Notes: generated by a model from the letters alone, not told the origin. A DNA stretch of 64,000 nt from Panax quinquefolius (GCA_020205615.1 CM035153.1:98137622-98201621), one strand, 5' to 3'; shown: positions 1 through 12,284, numbered from the stretch's first letter. Program-made: numbers and translations.

Positions 1-660
1 AACCTTATTATTAGGGGATAATTTTACGCTTAGCGTTGAAATGTTTGTGCACAATACATTGTATGAAGGGCGAATCCCCCCAAGTACGACGAGTCCTTAT
101 AGTTTTATGACTGTTAAAGTTGGAGTTGAAAGTCTACTCGCAACTGTGGACATAGTTCATGGTCTTATGACCCTCAGTTACATATATTCCATATTTTGGA
201 TTCCAGTTTTTGGTTATCATTGATAGAGTACTATTCAGTTTTTATGAGCCTATTCATTGGCAGTTATTATATTCTGGTTGATTCATTGCTATATCTAGTG
301 AGCAATTTTTTTGCTGACTCTTGCATATTTATACACTCATTGCATCTAAAGTTGAGATGGTAGACGAACCTACAACTAGCAAAGGAAAGGGGAAAATGTA
401 CAAGTGATGAAGACTTGTAATTTTCATTTATTGTTATGATGATAGACTTTTAAATAATGATGTGATGTATTAATTTATTTCCGCACTTGTATGATGTTAA
501 AGGTTAGACAACCTGGGAAGATTTTTATTTAATGATGTAACCCTATTTAAAGGGAGGATTAATGGTTAAATGTTATTTTATTTGGGTAGATAATATGAAT
601 GTATGGATAGTGAGCACCAAATCTTGTGGGAATGAAGTACCTAGATTTGGGGGTGTCACA
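1..660 (+). repeat. 3' end of the 5' LTR of element A
   Basis: This matches 20991-21649 almost base for base and ends in gggggtgtcaca directly before the primer-binding site. The ORF at 41-223 is LTR sequence, has a counterpart at 21031 in the other LTR and resembles no known protein. Confidence 0.93.
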
Positions 661-663
661 AGT

Positions 664-675
664 TGGTATCAAAGC
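664..675 (+). other. Primer-binding site of element A
   Basis: tggtatcaaagc lies three bases after the LTR end and resembles the 3' end complement of plant initiator tRNA-Met (usual form tggtatcagagc). Minus-strand cDNA synthesis would start here. Positions 676-905 are an untranslated leader with no gene; a T-rich stretch ending in tag (about 853-870) looks like a splice acceptor. Confidence 0.85.
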
Positions 676-905
676 TTTAGGTTATGAACCTTAGGTGGGG
701 GAAAAACCTTAGGAAGTAACCTTTGAAAAGATAGTGATGATAAACTCTTATCGAGTTTTAGGAAAGAGAAAGTAATAAAACACTTATGCACTTATGTGAT
801 TTCAACTTATGTGCTCGTGAGTGCCGGGTAGTGATGATTAGTAATTAAACTTCAAATTTTCCTAATGTAGGAGGATCCAGTCAGGCGAGGGAGGAAGAAT
901 CCCAG

Positions 906-1604
906 ATGCCTAGAGAGGAGGAGCCTCAAGATATTCAGGTGGTTTGGGAACAACTACTGCCACGGGAAGCAACTTCGTTGGTCACAGTAGTTGAGCAGGA
1001 AAGAATACCTGATGAGGATGATGAGATAGAGACGGACGAGGTGGACCCCGTTGAGCTACCACAGTCGGATGAGGAGGAAGAGCTTCCACTTAATTCGATT
1101 GCTGCCCGTATGTACGACGTGGTGTATGACCGCAATGTGGAACTTCAAGATACCATCGAGGAGTTACAAGTGATAGTAGTTGAACAACAGACCTCGATGG
1201 CACAGAAGGACGACGAGATCCAAGATCGAGAAGAACGGCTGAACAATGTTTAAGAGAAACTGAGCCACACTGAAGGGGAAAACGAGCAACTGATAGCAGA
1301 GGTTGCAGAGTTGAAGAGCAACTTGAAAGAAGAATCTACGAAGAGGGCAAGAGCCGAAGACCCGTATGAGGAAGCTTATCAACGAGCCAGGATGGCAGAG
1401 AGGGACGCACAAACAAAGAGGATGAAGATGGAAGAGATGAATAATGTATTCAACACCGTGATCAATCGAGCTCAAGATCGAGTCATGGGTTATCCGTTAC
1501 AGTTCAAGACGCTGCCATCGTACATTTTAGATCGCCGAACAATAACTCGAATTATGGAGGAAGAGCGTCGTAAGGCTATGCAGTATCTTAGTAGGACATT
1601 GTAG
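906..1604 (+). pseudogene. Extra ORF upstream of gag: acidic, coiled-coil protein, one internal stop
   Basis: One reading frame of about 233 codons lies between the primer-binding site and gag, interrupted by a single in-frame TAA near 1251. The N-terminal third is strongly acidic (runs of Glu and Asp near residues 35-60). Residues about 75-165 have the heptad pattern and charged residues of a long coiled coil. A basic patch follows, then a C-terminal segment with GYPL and a hydrophobic helix. Element B has a counterpart in the same place with the same acidic/coiled-coil/GYPL order. It is not gag, pol or an envelope gene, and I do not recognise the family. A structural or RNA-binding helper role is only a guess. 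Positions 1605-1896 hold no gene. Confidence 0.7.
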
Positions 1605-1896
1605 GGAATGTACCTGATATGTGATTAGGGAGTTAACAAATTGTAAATCCCGGGTATGATATAACCAATGGGATAGATGTCAATGATGTTGTCCTGCAAC
1701 TGTTATAGTTCAGGAAAGTAATGTAAATAGCAGTGATGCTATTGTTTTAATGTTTTTAAAAGATTGTGAATAAATAAAAGTTATTATTTTATTCAAAGAG
1801 TTATGTGTTATGTGATAATCTTATATGGTGTGCAAATTAAGTAGAAAATACTTAAAGAAGTTGAGTAATAGACTAATGGGTGTATTTTAACAGAAA

Positions 1897-2928
1897 ATGC
1901 CTCCAAGACGTCAACCACGATAGAGAACCACTGAGGAAACTAACATTAACAGTGTGGAAGGTAACCCAATTCAGCAGCTAGTGACGTTACTAATGGGTGA
2001 TTTGCAGAGTCAACCTTAGAACCAAGGTACAACGTTTAAGGATTTCAAGGTGGTTGGACCACCAGAATTCTGTGGGTCCATGAATCTAGTTGAAGCACAG
2101 ACCTGGATCATGGAGATAAAGAAAGTTTTTGATGTTTCTAGGGTAGAGGATAACCAGAAGACTGTTTTTGTAATATTCATGTTGAAAGCAGAGGCGAGTT
2201 ATTGGTGGCAAGCCAATAAAACCCGAGAAGGTCAAGGGGTAATGTCTTGGGAAAGGTTCAAGGAAATATTCTTTGAGACCTATTTTCTAGAAAGTTCGAA
2301 GAGTCATCTAGAAGTGCAGTTTTTGGAACTGAAGCAGGGAACGATGTCGGTGTCTGAGTATGTCGCAAGGTTCAATGAGTTGGCAAGGTTTACGCCATAT
2401 CAAGTCAGCACAGATGAATGCAAAGCGAAGAGGTTTGAACAAGGATTAAAGCCCTGGTTGTGCAGTAGGGTTTCCTTGTTCCAGGTAAAGACGTTTGCAG
2501 CGGTAATGGAGAAGGAAATTCTCGCTGAGAGTGGAGGCGAAGCTGTAACAAAACACAACCAAGAGCTGAGGAAGAAGAAGAGTGAAGGTAAAGTTAAGAG
2601 TGATGGTGGTAACGGTAGAAATGGCAACAACAATTTGAAGAGGAAGTGGAATGCAAATATGGGAGCTGGAAATCAGCAAGGAAACCAGTAAAAGAAGAAG
2701 TTTGAAGCATGTGTTACATACGGGAAGTTTCACAAGGGTGTGTGCTTGATGGGGAAACGAGTATGCTTCAACTGTGGCCAAGAGGGTCACATCGCCCCAA
2801 ATTATACTAAATCTAAGAAGAACGTTTGCTTCACGTGTGGGTCCAAGGATCACTTTGCTCGTGAATGCCTAAGAAGAGATCTGGTGAGGCAAATGGGTCC
2901 AAGGGGAATGCTAGTGGAGGTACACTGA
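1897..2928 (+). pseudogene. gag: gag of element A (capsid and zinc knuckles), broken
   Basis: The frame opens at ATG 1897, with a Pro-Arg-rich start shared with element B, and runs to 2928 with in-frame stops at about 1921, 2017 and 2689. The retrotransposon gag (capsid) domain spans about 2080-2520 and includes WWQANK and the motif around MSWERFKEIFF. A Lys/Asn-rich stretch follows, then two CX2CX4HX4C zinc knuckles at about 2766-2875; the first has all its metal ligands and the second is [14 protein letters not shown]. Gag builds the virus-like particle and binds element RNA. Just after the second knuckle the frame shifts to that of the protease. Elements B and I suggest the original frame was continuous or nearly so, so I read this shift as damage. 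Confidence 0.88.
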
Positions 2929-3827
2929 CTATTGCGGAACCAACATCAACAAATAAGCCCGCAGCAAGAACCTTCAACATGACGGTGCAAGACGCGGTGC
3001 AGTCAAAAGATGTCATGTCAAGTATTATCCCAATCAATGATATAAATGCATATGTATTATTTGATTCGGGTGCTACTTGCCCGTTTATATCTGATGAATT
3101 TGCTAAGAAGTTAGAAATACCTAGTGAAGAGTTCAATTTCCCTTTAAATATAGAAATTACGAATAGGGAGGTAATTCCTGTTAGATTTGTATACAAGGAT
3201 TGTAGGGTGAACATTAAAGGGAATGTCATGAAAATAGATTTAATCCCGATAAAACTCGGAGAGTTCGATGTTATTTTTGGAATGGATTGGTTATTCAATT
3301 GTGGAGCGATAATTGATTGCCAAAAGAAGTGTGTAAACCTTATAACTCCATCAAAGGTAGTTTTTCATGGTAGCAAATCACCTAGACAAATGAGATGTCT
3401 GACGATGATGCAGGCCAAGAAGTTGTTGAGTCAGGGATGTGTAGGGTACTTAGCCTACATAGTCGATACTCAAAAGGAGAAGGGTGTGAAACTGGAGGAA
3501 ATGCCAGTGGTTAGAAAATTCGTAGATGTGTTTCTGGAGGATTTGCCAGGACTTTCGCTTGACAGAGAAATCGAGTTCATGATCGACTTAGCACTAGGAA
3601 CCGCTCTAATATCGAAGGCCCCATACAGAATGGCTCTGGTAGAGATGAAAGAACTAATGGTGAAACTACAAGAGATGTTGGATAAGAAGTCCATTCAGCC
3701 GAGTGTGTCACCCTGGGGAGCACCGATGTTATTCATGAAGAAGAAGGATGGGTCAATGCGTCTTTGCATTGATTATAGAGAATTAAACAAAGTCATTATT
3801 AAAAAAAATATCCATTGCCAAGAATAG
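2865..3827 (+). pseudogene. pol: Protease and start of reverse transcriptase, element A
   Basis: The segment opens in the frame after the zinc knuckles. The aspartic protease core VLFDSGAT (about 3055-3080), with catalytic Asp-Ser-Gly, and the later hydrophobic VIFGMDWL segment (about 3265-3290) are both visible. Reverse transcriptase begins near 3600 and holds the fingers motif around [16 protein letters not shown] (about 3737-3785). The frame then breaks in an A-run at about 3800, and the palm continues in another frame from 3815. The protease cuts the Gag-Pol polyprotein. Confidence 0.88.
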
Positions 3828-4342
3828 ATGACTTATTTTATCAATTGAAGGGTGCTAGATATTTCTCGAAAATAGATTTGAGAAGTGGGTATCACCAATT
3901 GAAAGTAAGGAAGGAGGATGTACCAAAGACGGCATTCCGAACTCGGTATAGACATTACGAATTTTTGGTGATGTCTTTTGGTTTGACAAACACCCCTACA
4001 GCGTTCATGGATTTAATGAACAGGGTGTTTAAACCATTTTTAAACAAGTTTATGGTGGTATTTATCGATGATATTCTGGTGTACTCTAAATCTCAAGAAG
4101 AACACGTGGAACACTTACGTCTAGCGCTGGAGACGCTAAGAAAAGAAAAGTTGTACACAAAATTCTCTAAATGTGAATTTTGGCTAGAACGTGTACAATT
4201 TCTTTGGCACGTAATTGATAAGGATGGGATTTCTATAGATCGATCAAAAGTAGAAGCTGTGATAAATTGGGAACAACTAAGAACTCCATCAGAAGTAAGA
4301 AGTTTCTTGGGATTAGCAGGATATTACAGACAATTTATTTAA
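3815..4342 (+). pseudogene. pol: Reverse transcriptase palm and thumb, element A
   Basis: This continues RT after a frameshift. The segment [15 protein letters not shown] carries the first catalytic Asp, and [10 protein letters not shown] (about 4060-4090) is the catalytic Asp pair, in the FIDD form common in plant Ty3/gypsy elements. The thumb motif [12 protein letters not shown] stands at the end. The frame stops at 4340-4342 where relatives have Gln (CAA to TAA), and coding similarity goes on in the same frame. Confidence 0.88.
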
Positions 4343-4860
4343 GATTTTTCCAAGATTGCTACTCCATTGAAAAATTTGACGAGAAAATCTGTAAAATTTG
4401 TTTGGACGGAGAAGTGTGAAGAAAGTTTTCAAGAACTAAAAAAGAAGTTAAGTGTGGCACCTGTTTTGTCATTTCCAGATAGTACAAGAAATTTTGTGGT
4501 GTATAGTGATGCTTCACACAAAGGATTGGGTTGTGTCCTTATGCAGAGCGGCAAAGTCATTGCGTATGCATCAAGGCAATTGAAAGACTACGGGAAAAGG
4601 GTATCTGACTCATGATTTAGAATTGGCGGCGGTTGTGTTTGCACTGAAGATATGGAGACATTATCTCTATGGAGAAAAATGTGAGATATATACAGACCAT
4701 AAAAGTCTGAAGTATATTTCTACACAGAAGGACCTGAATATGCATTAAAGGAGATGGATGGAATTGATAAAAGATTAGGATCGCGAAATCTTTTATCATC
4801 CGGGCAAGGCTAATGTGGTTGCAGATGCCTTGAGTAGGAAAGGCCAAGAGAAGTTGATGT
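4343..4860 (+). pseudogene. pol: RNase H domain of element A
   Basis: The domain follows RT in the same frame. [16 protein letters not shown] (about 4498-4545) holds the first catalytic Asp, and YASRQLK follows. A frameshift near 4600 moves the rest ([19 protein letters not shown], then YTDHKSLKY) into another frame, with two further stops at about 4746 and 4776. NVVADALSR (about 4813-4840) ends the domain. RNase H removes RNA from the RNA/DNA hybrid during reverse transcription. Positions 4861-5080 are the linker to integrase, broken by stops. Confidence 0.85.
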
Positions 4861-5079
4861 TGTTAAATGATAAGGAGGATCACATTTCAGCAATGACAGG
4901 CTAGAGTTGGAAATCAAATTTCCAAAAGAATCTGATGTAAAATTGTACCAAATAGAAGCTAGTCCAACTTTGGTGGACAAAGTGAAGAACGCACAACTAT
5001 AAGATGAAGAATGTAGAAAAATAAAGGAAAGTGTGGTTGAGGGTAAAGAAGTGAAGTACAAGGTCATAACTACGGGAAT

Positions 5080-5917
5080 GCTAAGATTCGAGGGACGAAT
5101 TTGGGTTCCAGCAGTTCAGGATATTAAAGAAGAAATCTTGACGAAAGCGCATAACTCAAGATATTCGATTCATTCGGGAAGTAAAAAGATGTATCAAGAT
5201 TTGCAGTGACATTTTTGGTGTCCAAATATGAAAAGAGACATTGCAGAATGCGTTGCAAAGTGCTTGACATGTCAGAAAGTGAAGGCAGAACATCAAAGGC
5301 CAAGCGGATTACTTCAACCGTTAGAAATACCGAAATGGAAATGGGAGCATATCACAATGGATTTTGTGGTAGGTCTTCCAATGACCCAGAAATACGATAC
5401 GATATGGGTGATAGTGGACAGGTTGACAAAATCTGCACACTCTTTGCCAATAAAGATTAGATTTAATCTTGATCAGCTGGTGAAGCTATACATTAAAGAG
5501 ATCATCTCAAGACATGGAGTTCTAGTGGAAATTGTATTAGACAGAGATCCGAGGTTCACATCAAATTTCTGGAAGAAACTTCAAGAATGCATGGGAACGC
5601 AACTGAAGATGAGTATGACATATCATCCGCAAACTGATGGGCAAAGCGAACGAACGATCCAGACGCTAGAAGATATGCTTAGAGCATGCATCCTGGATTT
5701 CAAAGGAAACTGGGATGATCATCTATCGCTGGTGAAATTTGCATACAACAATAGTTACCACGCAAGCATTGGTATGCCACCATACGAGGCGTTATACGGC
5801 AAGAAATGCAGAACTCCTCTATGTTGGGATGAAGTTGGTGAACATCAATTGTTAGGCCTAGAATGCGATGCAATGAGACCACCAAGTTATCAAACTCATC
5901 GAAAGCAAGATTGGTAG
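5080..5917 (+). pseudogene. pol: Integrase of element A
   Basis: A zinc-binding HHCC module is visible (His residues near 5150-5175, then CVAKCLTCQ near 5250-5275), with an in-frame TGA at about 5206. The catalytic core shows Asp in MDFVVGLP (about 5359), Asp in DRDPRFTS (about 5540) and Glu in DGQSERTIQ (about 5650), a complete DDE set. It ends with YEALYGKKCRTPLCWDEVG. The frame is lost at 5917 and the C-terminal part continues in another frame at 5969. The enzyme inserts element cDNA into chromatin. Confidence 0.88.
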
Positions 5918-6395
5918 TATTTCAAGATCGATGTAAAAGTATCTTGATCGATCAACACAGGTAGAATCGTGAATTTAAAGCAGGAAATTTCGTGTTCCTA
6001 TTCTCCTTGGAAGGGGAAAATTCATTTTGGCAAGAAGGGAAAGCTCAACCCAAGGTTCATTGGACCTTTTGAAATTCTGCGAAGAGTGGGAGAGGTAGCT
6101 TATGAGGTAGCTTTACCTCCAGAATTAGAGCATGTGCACAATGTTTTTCATGTGTCAGTGTTGCGACCGTATAAACCCGATTATAAGCATGTGATCGAGT
6201 ATAAACCGTTGCAGTTCAGTAAAGATTTATCTTATAAAGAGATTCCAATCCAGATAGTCGACAGGAAAGAACAAGTGCTCATGAATAAAGTGATACCTTC
6301 TGTGAAGTTGATATAGAGGAACCACAATGTCGAAGAGGCTACGTGGGAACTCGAAGCTGATATGATAAAGAATTACCCTGAGTTATTTTTTTAGT
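5918..6395 (+). pseudogene. pol: Integrase C-terminus with chromodomain-like tail, element A
   Basis: The GPY/F-type module ([16 protein letters not shown], about 6040-6090) is followed by [12 protein letters not shown] and a tail with ATWELEADM. This tail matches the shortened chromodomain of Tekay-type chromoviruses, which is thought to guide integration to heterochromatin. A TAG at 6314-6316 replaces the Trp found in relatives; coding sequence continues in frame to a stop near 6393. Confidence 0.85.
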
Positions 6396-6490
6396 CTATG
6401 TCTTCGATTCTGGGGACAGAATCTCTATAAGTAGGGAAGAATGTGATGATTTGATTGTTTGAATGGTGATTTTGGGGACAGAATCCTTGT

Positions 6491-6503
6491 AAGGAGGGAA
6501 TGA
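6491..6503 (+). other. Polypurine tract of element A
   Basis: aaggagggaatga lies directly before the 3' LTR start (tgtaacaatcc). It is the expected primer for plus-strand DNA synthesis. Confidence 0.8.
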
Positions 6504-6834
6504 TGTAACAATCCAGAATTTCAAGTTATAATTTAAATATTTACTGAATTATATAAATATTTATTTGAGGTGTTTATTGTTGATTAAATATTTATTGATG
6601 TGATGGTTGTTAATAAATATTTATGAATCTAAATTTATTAGATAATATTCTAAGTTATATTAATTTATAATTTAGAGAGTTGTAATATGACATGAAGTGT
6701 TATATTGTTTGTTAATAATTTAAAATGGTATATTAAATTATTAAATAAAGTTATATTGAAAATTATAATCTTGTGATATTTGCTAAAATTATATATTTAA
6801 TTAAAATATGGTATATGATTAATTTAATTGGTTA
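6504..6834 (+). repeat. 3' LTR of element A, first part
   Basis: It begins tgtaacaatcc after the polypurine tract and is broken at 6834 by element B. The last five bases (ggtta, 6830-6834) are repeated at 18843-18847 as B's target duplication. Confidence 0.9.
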
Positions 6835-9800
6835 TGTGACGCCCCCAAATCCGGGTCTCTTCCAACCCGACAGATGGTGCTACACGGTACTACCATTCAG
6901 TCATTCATTCAATTGAATAGTCTCAAAAGGACTAATATAACTTTTATACATCCAAAATAATATTACATTTTCTAGGTTCTTTGTAACCCATTTGTTTGTT
7001 CTTGTCATAATATCAAATATATTACAATCATTCACCTATACTATTACATCAGAACTCTAAGGGTTCGTCTTCGCCTTTACCTTTTTATCCTTGCGAGCTC
7101 AGCCTTGATCCGATCTTAGTCAGTTCATATAGTTCAAGCAAGAGTGAGCATGACTAGCTCAGCATGTACTACAATTCTAATAAAAAGCATGCTTGAAACA
7201 TAGAACTCATATATCTTCAGTAACTGAACAATAGTTACGAAGTACGATTGATAAATTCAAAATAGCACTTCTTTTCATTCAAAACGTTTTCCAACGACAA
7301 TATTCAGTAGAATATCAACTAAGGCTCAAGACTATGAGCAGTTCATAATCTCTTTTGAAAAGGACAACCTGGCACTAAGTCCGTAAGTCCGGCATAGCTT
7401 ACGAGCACTTCTGGGTGATCAGCCCATAGTACTCTATGTTGATCAACACTACATTCATTAAACGTGTATACGTTTAAGTTGTGGTAACCTCACGTGCCTG
7501 TCGTTAAACGACGGAAAATTTTTAGCATACTCAGTCTTCAATTGAAAACTATACCAATATAACTTGGTAAACATTAATCATGCTTGACAAAATCATAATA
7601 TAAGTCTAGCCGAAAGAATTGGCTTTAGACTTCATCGTTAAAAATTTCATGCGAAAGAATACATGAATTACACAGCTTGTCCAGACTGAACTGGAACAAA
7701 GGTTAGAATACTTGCCTTTAGTGTTTGCTTACTGATTATCATATGTACACTTTAGATCTCTAAGTTTCTACAATACAGGATCATATAACGTACCACATTA
7801 GGTCATATATAATCAAGTATGTATACTAATATATCTTACCCTTCATCTCAATCTAAATCCTGACTTAGATCTGTCATTATGGGTTCCGGACTTTTCATTA
7901 CATCATTCACACTATGTTCATATTCAATAGATTATTAACCTTAATCATCATACATTAAGTGTCGAACAATGCCTTAACAATGTTATGCTTATACCTTAAT
8001 TCATTACTAATAAGTTCTCTTTCATTCTATACTTGAAATCTTTCTTCTCTGGCAAATTCTTGGATCCAGCGCCATGTCACACATCACTCTTCTTCTCTCA
8101 CCACTTGCGCGATGTTTTGCGATAGGCAAGCCACGGACTTAGCTGACTGGCATCACTCAATGGCCTTGGGTTGGTTGCCATGTGGCCAACTCGCGTGCCT
8201 CGAATAAATTGCAAAGTTCAAAAATTTTACGAAACTCCCGGACTCATAACTTCTTCGTTATAAGTCTGAATTGGCTCGTTCAAAAGCCTACGATTCACAA
8301 ATTACATACTCTATGCGTTCATGCAAGAATTTTAACTATTTGACTTCGTTTGCTAAAATTTCACCTATTACATCATTTTTAACGAAAACGATAAAAGTTC
8401 GTGAATGTTAAATGCTCGTTTCTTCTTTCTAATTCAGAATCCGGTCATTTTTGAGTCCGCAACTCTATAATTCCAAATATGACTTGTCTCCATCGAAAAC
8501 CAACGTTTCTGACTTCAAACACAAAATACGACTTCCATTCCGAGAATTTCATGAATTCAACGATTATCGTCCAATCGTGTGAATTCCGGCAAAACATCAT
8601 TCCTAATGATTCTAAATGGATTTTAACCAACATATGAACATTTCAAGTTACTTATTACACCAACTTATTATCAAATTAGGTTTTGACTTATCCTCATAAG
8701 TCAATGACTTATTTAACTTATGAACTATAAATCCTCATGCTTTGGACTTACTATGAACTTAAGTCCATCAATCAATGTTCTAATACTATATTCAACATAT
8801 TAACATCATATGACAAATATATGATAAGTTCTTCACAAGCTTATTAACTCTTTAGAGTTTAAGTTGCTAATTCAACTTATTCGGCTTAAGTTCATTCATT
8901 AATAACTTATTATATGTTATTATCAAACAATCCTACTTCTCTATCAATCCTATCATAGAAGAGATAAAGATAATAGGTATGAGTCTTACCCTTGAAGACT
9001 ATTACTTCACTTTACTTTGGAAAATATAGCAAAGGTTGAAGTGGCTTATAAGTGCTTATGTGGCTTATTCTCTCTAACAATTAAGTTGCTTATCTTGAGA
9101 GGAAATTGTTGAATGAAATAATAACCAACAAAATGAAATGAAGTTTGGTATTTATAGGCTTGGCTAAGTTAGGGTAGAATAGTTATTAAGACTTCCCACC
9201 TCCTTAACTAACCTCCTTACTATTCATCACTTTACAACTAAGTAAACTTGGCTAGCACAACACTTGATCACCAAACAAAGTTCTTGCCCATCAAGTCTAC
9301 CCACATTAACATGGTTTGCTTCATGGATCATGGCTTATCATTGGGCTTGCTAATTAATCTAGCTAATTCCTTATTGGGCTTTCATTACAAAAGTTTGGAC
9401 TTATGATTTATCAAACACTTGGGCTTGAGTATCACATTCTATTGGACTTCTATCATTAAGCTAATAATCCTACAAGTCCCTTACCTTTCTTTAATAACTT
9501 AACAAATATACACCACGTATAATTCTCATATGTTAGCTTGTATATTAATTTATAATATACGTTATTTCATTCTCCATTCTTAATAGTATAATACGTCGTA
9601 TTATACTTACGTTCATTACCTCGTACAATGCATACACATCATACGATTACAACTTTCTTTCCTTAACGCTTAATAAACCTAACGTTCCCAAATTAAGTCC
9701 GCATTCGAAATATTACGTTTTCCATACTTATATTATTATTACATAATCAATCTCACCTTGATATTATAACGTAACGTATTTCTCGGAAGTTCAAAAATAA

Positions 9801-10034
9801 TTCCCGAGCAGAAATCGATAAATAGTGTTTTTCAAAAATTTCTCGAAAAGCTTTTATTTTCGTCTTAGAAATTCAAACACTTTAATTCATTCACGTAGTT
9901 AAAATACTATGACGTTTTGGGGTTTCTAGGTTATAGAACGACATTCATCTTATGAATACATAATAATACTAAATAATATTATTTTATTCATTATTAAAAG
10001 TATTTACAAAAGGTTCGATTTTTCTATGCTTACA
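6835..10034 (-). repeat. 3' LTR of element B
   Basis: On the + strand it starts tgtgacgccccc and ends gcttaca, inverted termini of the TG...CA type. It aligns along its whole length with 15606-18842. It holds no gene. It contains short palindromes such as ataagtcaatgacttat (about 8696-8712) and a copy of gtcgttaaacgac (about 7500-7513). The last bases before the terminus differ from the other LTR (tatgcttaca against ggggcattaca). Confidence 0.93.
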
Positions 10035-10045
10035 TTCTCTCCCCC
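10035..10045 (-). other. Polypurine tract of element B
   Basis: The - strand reads gggggagagaa directly before the LTR start tgtaagc. Confidence 0.8.
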
Positions 10046-10085
10046 TATAAGGATTACGTCCCGAATCTCTCTATATATATAAAAA

Positions 10086-10652
10086 TTACACAAATAATTG
10101 AGGGTAATTCTTTTGCATCATTTCTTCTAACTCCCACGTTGTTTCTTCTGCATCGTGGTTCTTCCATATCACCTTCACGGAAGGAATGACTTTATTCCGC
10201 AGAACTTGTTCTTTTCTATCGACAATTTGAATCGGCGTTTCCTCGTACGTTAAGTCCTTCTCGATATGAATAGGCTCATACTCTATTACGTGCTTATAAT
10301 CCGGCTTATAAAGACGCAATACCGACATTTGAAACATGTTATGTATTTGTTCTAGGTCTGGAGGTAATGCTATCATATAAGTTACCTCACCCACCCATTT
10401 TAATACTTTAAAAGGTCCTATAAACCTCGGACTTAACTTCTCCTTCTTTCCAAAACTTATCTTTCCTTTCCAGGGAGATACTTTTAGAAATACATACAAA
10501 CCTACTTCAAATTTTATATTCTCTCTATGCGAATCCATAAACTTCTTCTGTCTGTCTTGAGCTGTTACCAAACGCATTTGTATCAGTTTAACAATGTCTG
10601 TTGTTTGTTGTACCAACTTTGGTCCCAACATTCAGCGTTTTCCTACCTCATC
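10086..10652 (-). pseudogene. pol: Integrase C-terminus and chromodomain-like tail, element B
   Basis: This closes the B pol frame. It has SPRFIGPFKVLKWVG (GPY/F-type module), then [19 protein letters not shown], then TWELEEMM near the end. It lies in the same reading frame as the integrase core and is separated from it only by a TAG at 10653-10655 where relatives have Trp and by one more stop near 10632. It is the best preserved copy of this domain in the window. Confidence 0.87.
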
Positions 10653-11440
10653 CTAATACAGTGGTGTTCTGCATTTCATCCCATACAAAGCTTCGTAAGG
10701 CGGCATACCAATGCTTGTATGATAACTATTGTTATATGCAAACTCTACTAATGGTAGATGATCATCCCAACTACTCTTGAAATCCATGACGCAAGATCTT
10801 AGCATATCTTCAAATGTATGAATTGTTCTCTCACTTTGTCCATCGGTTAGTGGATGATACGCCGTACTCAAATTCAACTACGTTCCCAACTGCTCTTGTA
10901 GACTCCTCCAAAAGTTCGACGTGAATCGTGGGTCAAGATCTGACACAATCGATATTGGTGCTCCATGTCTAGAAATTATTTCCTTAATATAAAGTCTAGC
11001 TAATTGGTCTAAGTTATACTTGACCCTAATTGGCAAAAAGTGAGCCGACTTTGTCAATCGGTCCACTATTACCCAAATCGCATCATACCCCTTCTGAGTA
11101 GTCGGAAGTCCCACCACAAAATCCATCGTGATATTCTCCCATTTCCACTTCGGAATTTCTAATGACTGTAGCAAGCCACTTGGTCGTTGATGTTCGGCCT
11201 TAACTCTCTGACAAGTGAAGCACCTACTCACGTACTCTACTATTTCTCTCTTCATGTTCGGCCACCAGAAACTCTGTCGAAGATCTTGATACATCTTAGT
11301 GCTACCAGGATGAATCGAAAATCTCGAACTATGAGCCTCTTGTAGAACCTGCTCATTTAATTCTGTCTCATTTGGAACCCAAATTCTTCCTCAAAATCTT
11401 AATAATCCCTCATTATCAAGACTGTACTTAGTATCTTTTT
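10653..11440 (-). pseudogene. pol: Integrase core of element B
   Basis: On the - strand the zinc module ([12 protein letters not shown]) is followed by catalytic Asp in MDFVVGLP, Asp in [10 protein letters not shown] (Leu replaces the usual Arg after SD) and Glu in DGQSERTIH. One in-frame TAG at 10878-10880 replaces a Gln. No frameshift separates it from RNase H upstream or the chromodomain-like tail downstream. Confidence 0.88.
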
Positions 11441-12284
11441 CATTGGTCAGCCGCTCCCTCATCCGGTTACACTCATCCATTTTGAGTTATACCTCTTTAA
11501 CTTTCTCTACGATGGTAGATTGCATCTCTGTCGCAAATAGCATTTGTCCTCCTTCACTTGACAGCTTCACTTCCAACTCCATCCTAGCCATCTCTGTTAT
11601 CAACTCAGTTTGAGCCGTTAACAAAGACAACTTTTCTCGACCCTTTCTACTTAAGGCGTCGACAACTACATTGGCTTTTCTTGGATGATACAGGATTTCA
11701 CAGTCGTAATCCTTTATCAACTCCAGCCATCTCCTCTGCCTCATATTCAACTCCTTCTGTGTGAAGATATATTTTAGACTTTTGTGGTCCGTGTATATCT
11801 CACATTTTTCTCCATAAAGATAATGTCTCCATATCTTTAGAGCAAAAACTACTGTGGCCAGTTCCAGATCGTGAGTAGGAAAAACTTTCTCATAATCCTT
11901 CAACTACCTAAATGCATACATAATGACCTTGCCATGCTGCATGAGCACACAACCATGTCCTCTATGCAAAGCATCGCTATAAACTACAAAATTTCCTGTG
12001 TCATCGGGCAATGGCAAAATAGGCGCTTCACTCAACCTCTTCTTCAGTTCTTGAAAACTGTCCTCGCACTTGTTAGTCCAAGCGTATTTCACCGTCTTCC
12101 TCGTCAACTTAGTCAACGGAGTAGCTATCTTCGAAAAATCTTGGATGAATCTCTGATAGTAACCCGCTAACCCTAGGAAACTCCGCACCTCAGTCGACGT
12201 TTTTGGTTGTTCCCAATTCATCACGGCTTCTACCTTCGCTAGATCTACTAAAATCCCCTAATGGTCAATAACATGACCTAAAAA
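11441..12284 (-). pseudogene. pol: RT thumb, RNase H and linker of element B
   Basis: The - strand shows [13 protein letters not shown] (thumb), then [17 protein letters not shown] (RNase H; Ala-Leu replaces the usual Ala-Ser after Asp), [12 protein letters not shown] and VVDALSRKG. Stops at 11904 and 11487 are in the same frame as the flanking pol segments, so only nonsense changes separate them. Confidence 0.87.

Noticed and set aside
935..1135. Antisense ORF rich in Ser across the extra ORF of A
   Set aside because: It mirrors the Glu/Asp codons of the + strand frame and has no family signal.
2400..2853. Antisense ORFs over gag of A
   Set aside because: Shadows of the gag coding strand, where capsid and zinc-knuckle motifs are clear.
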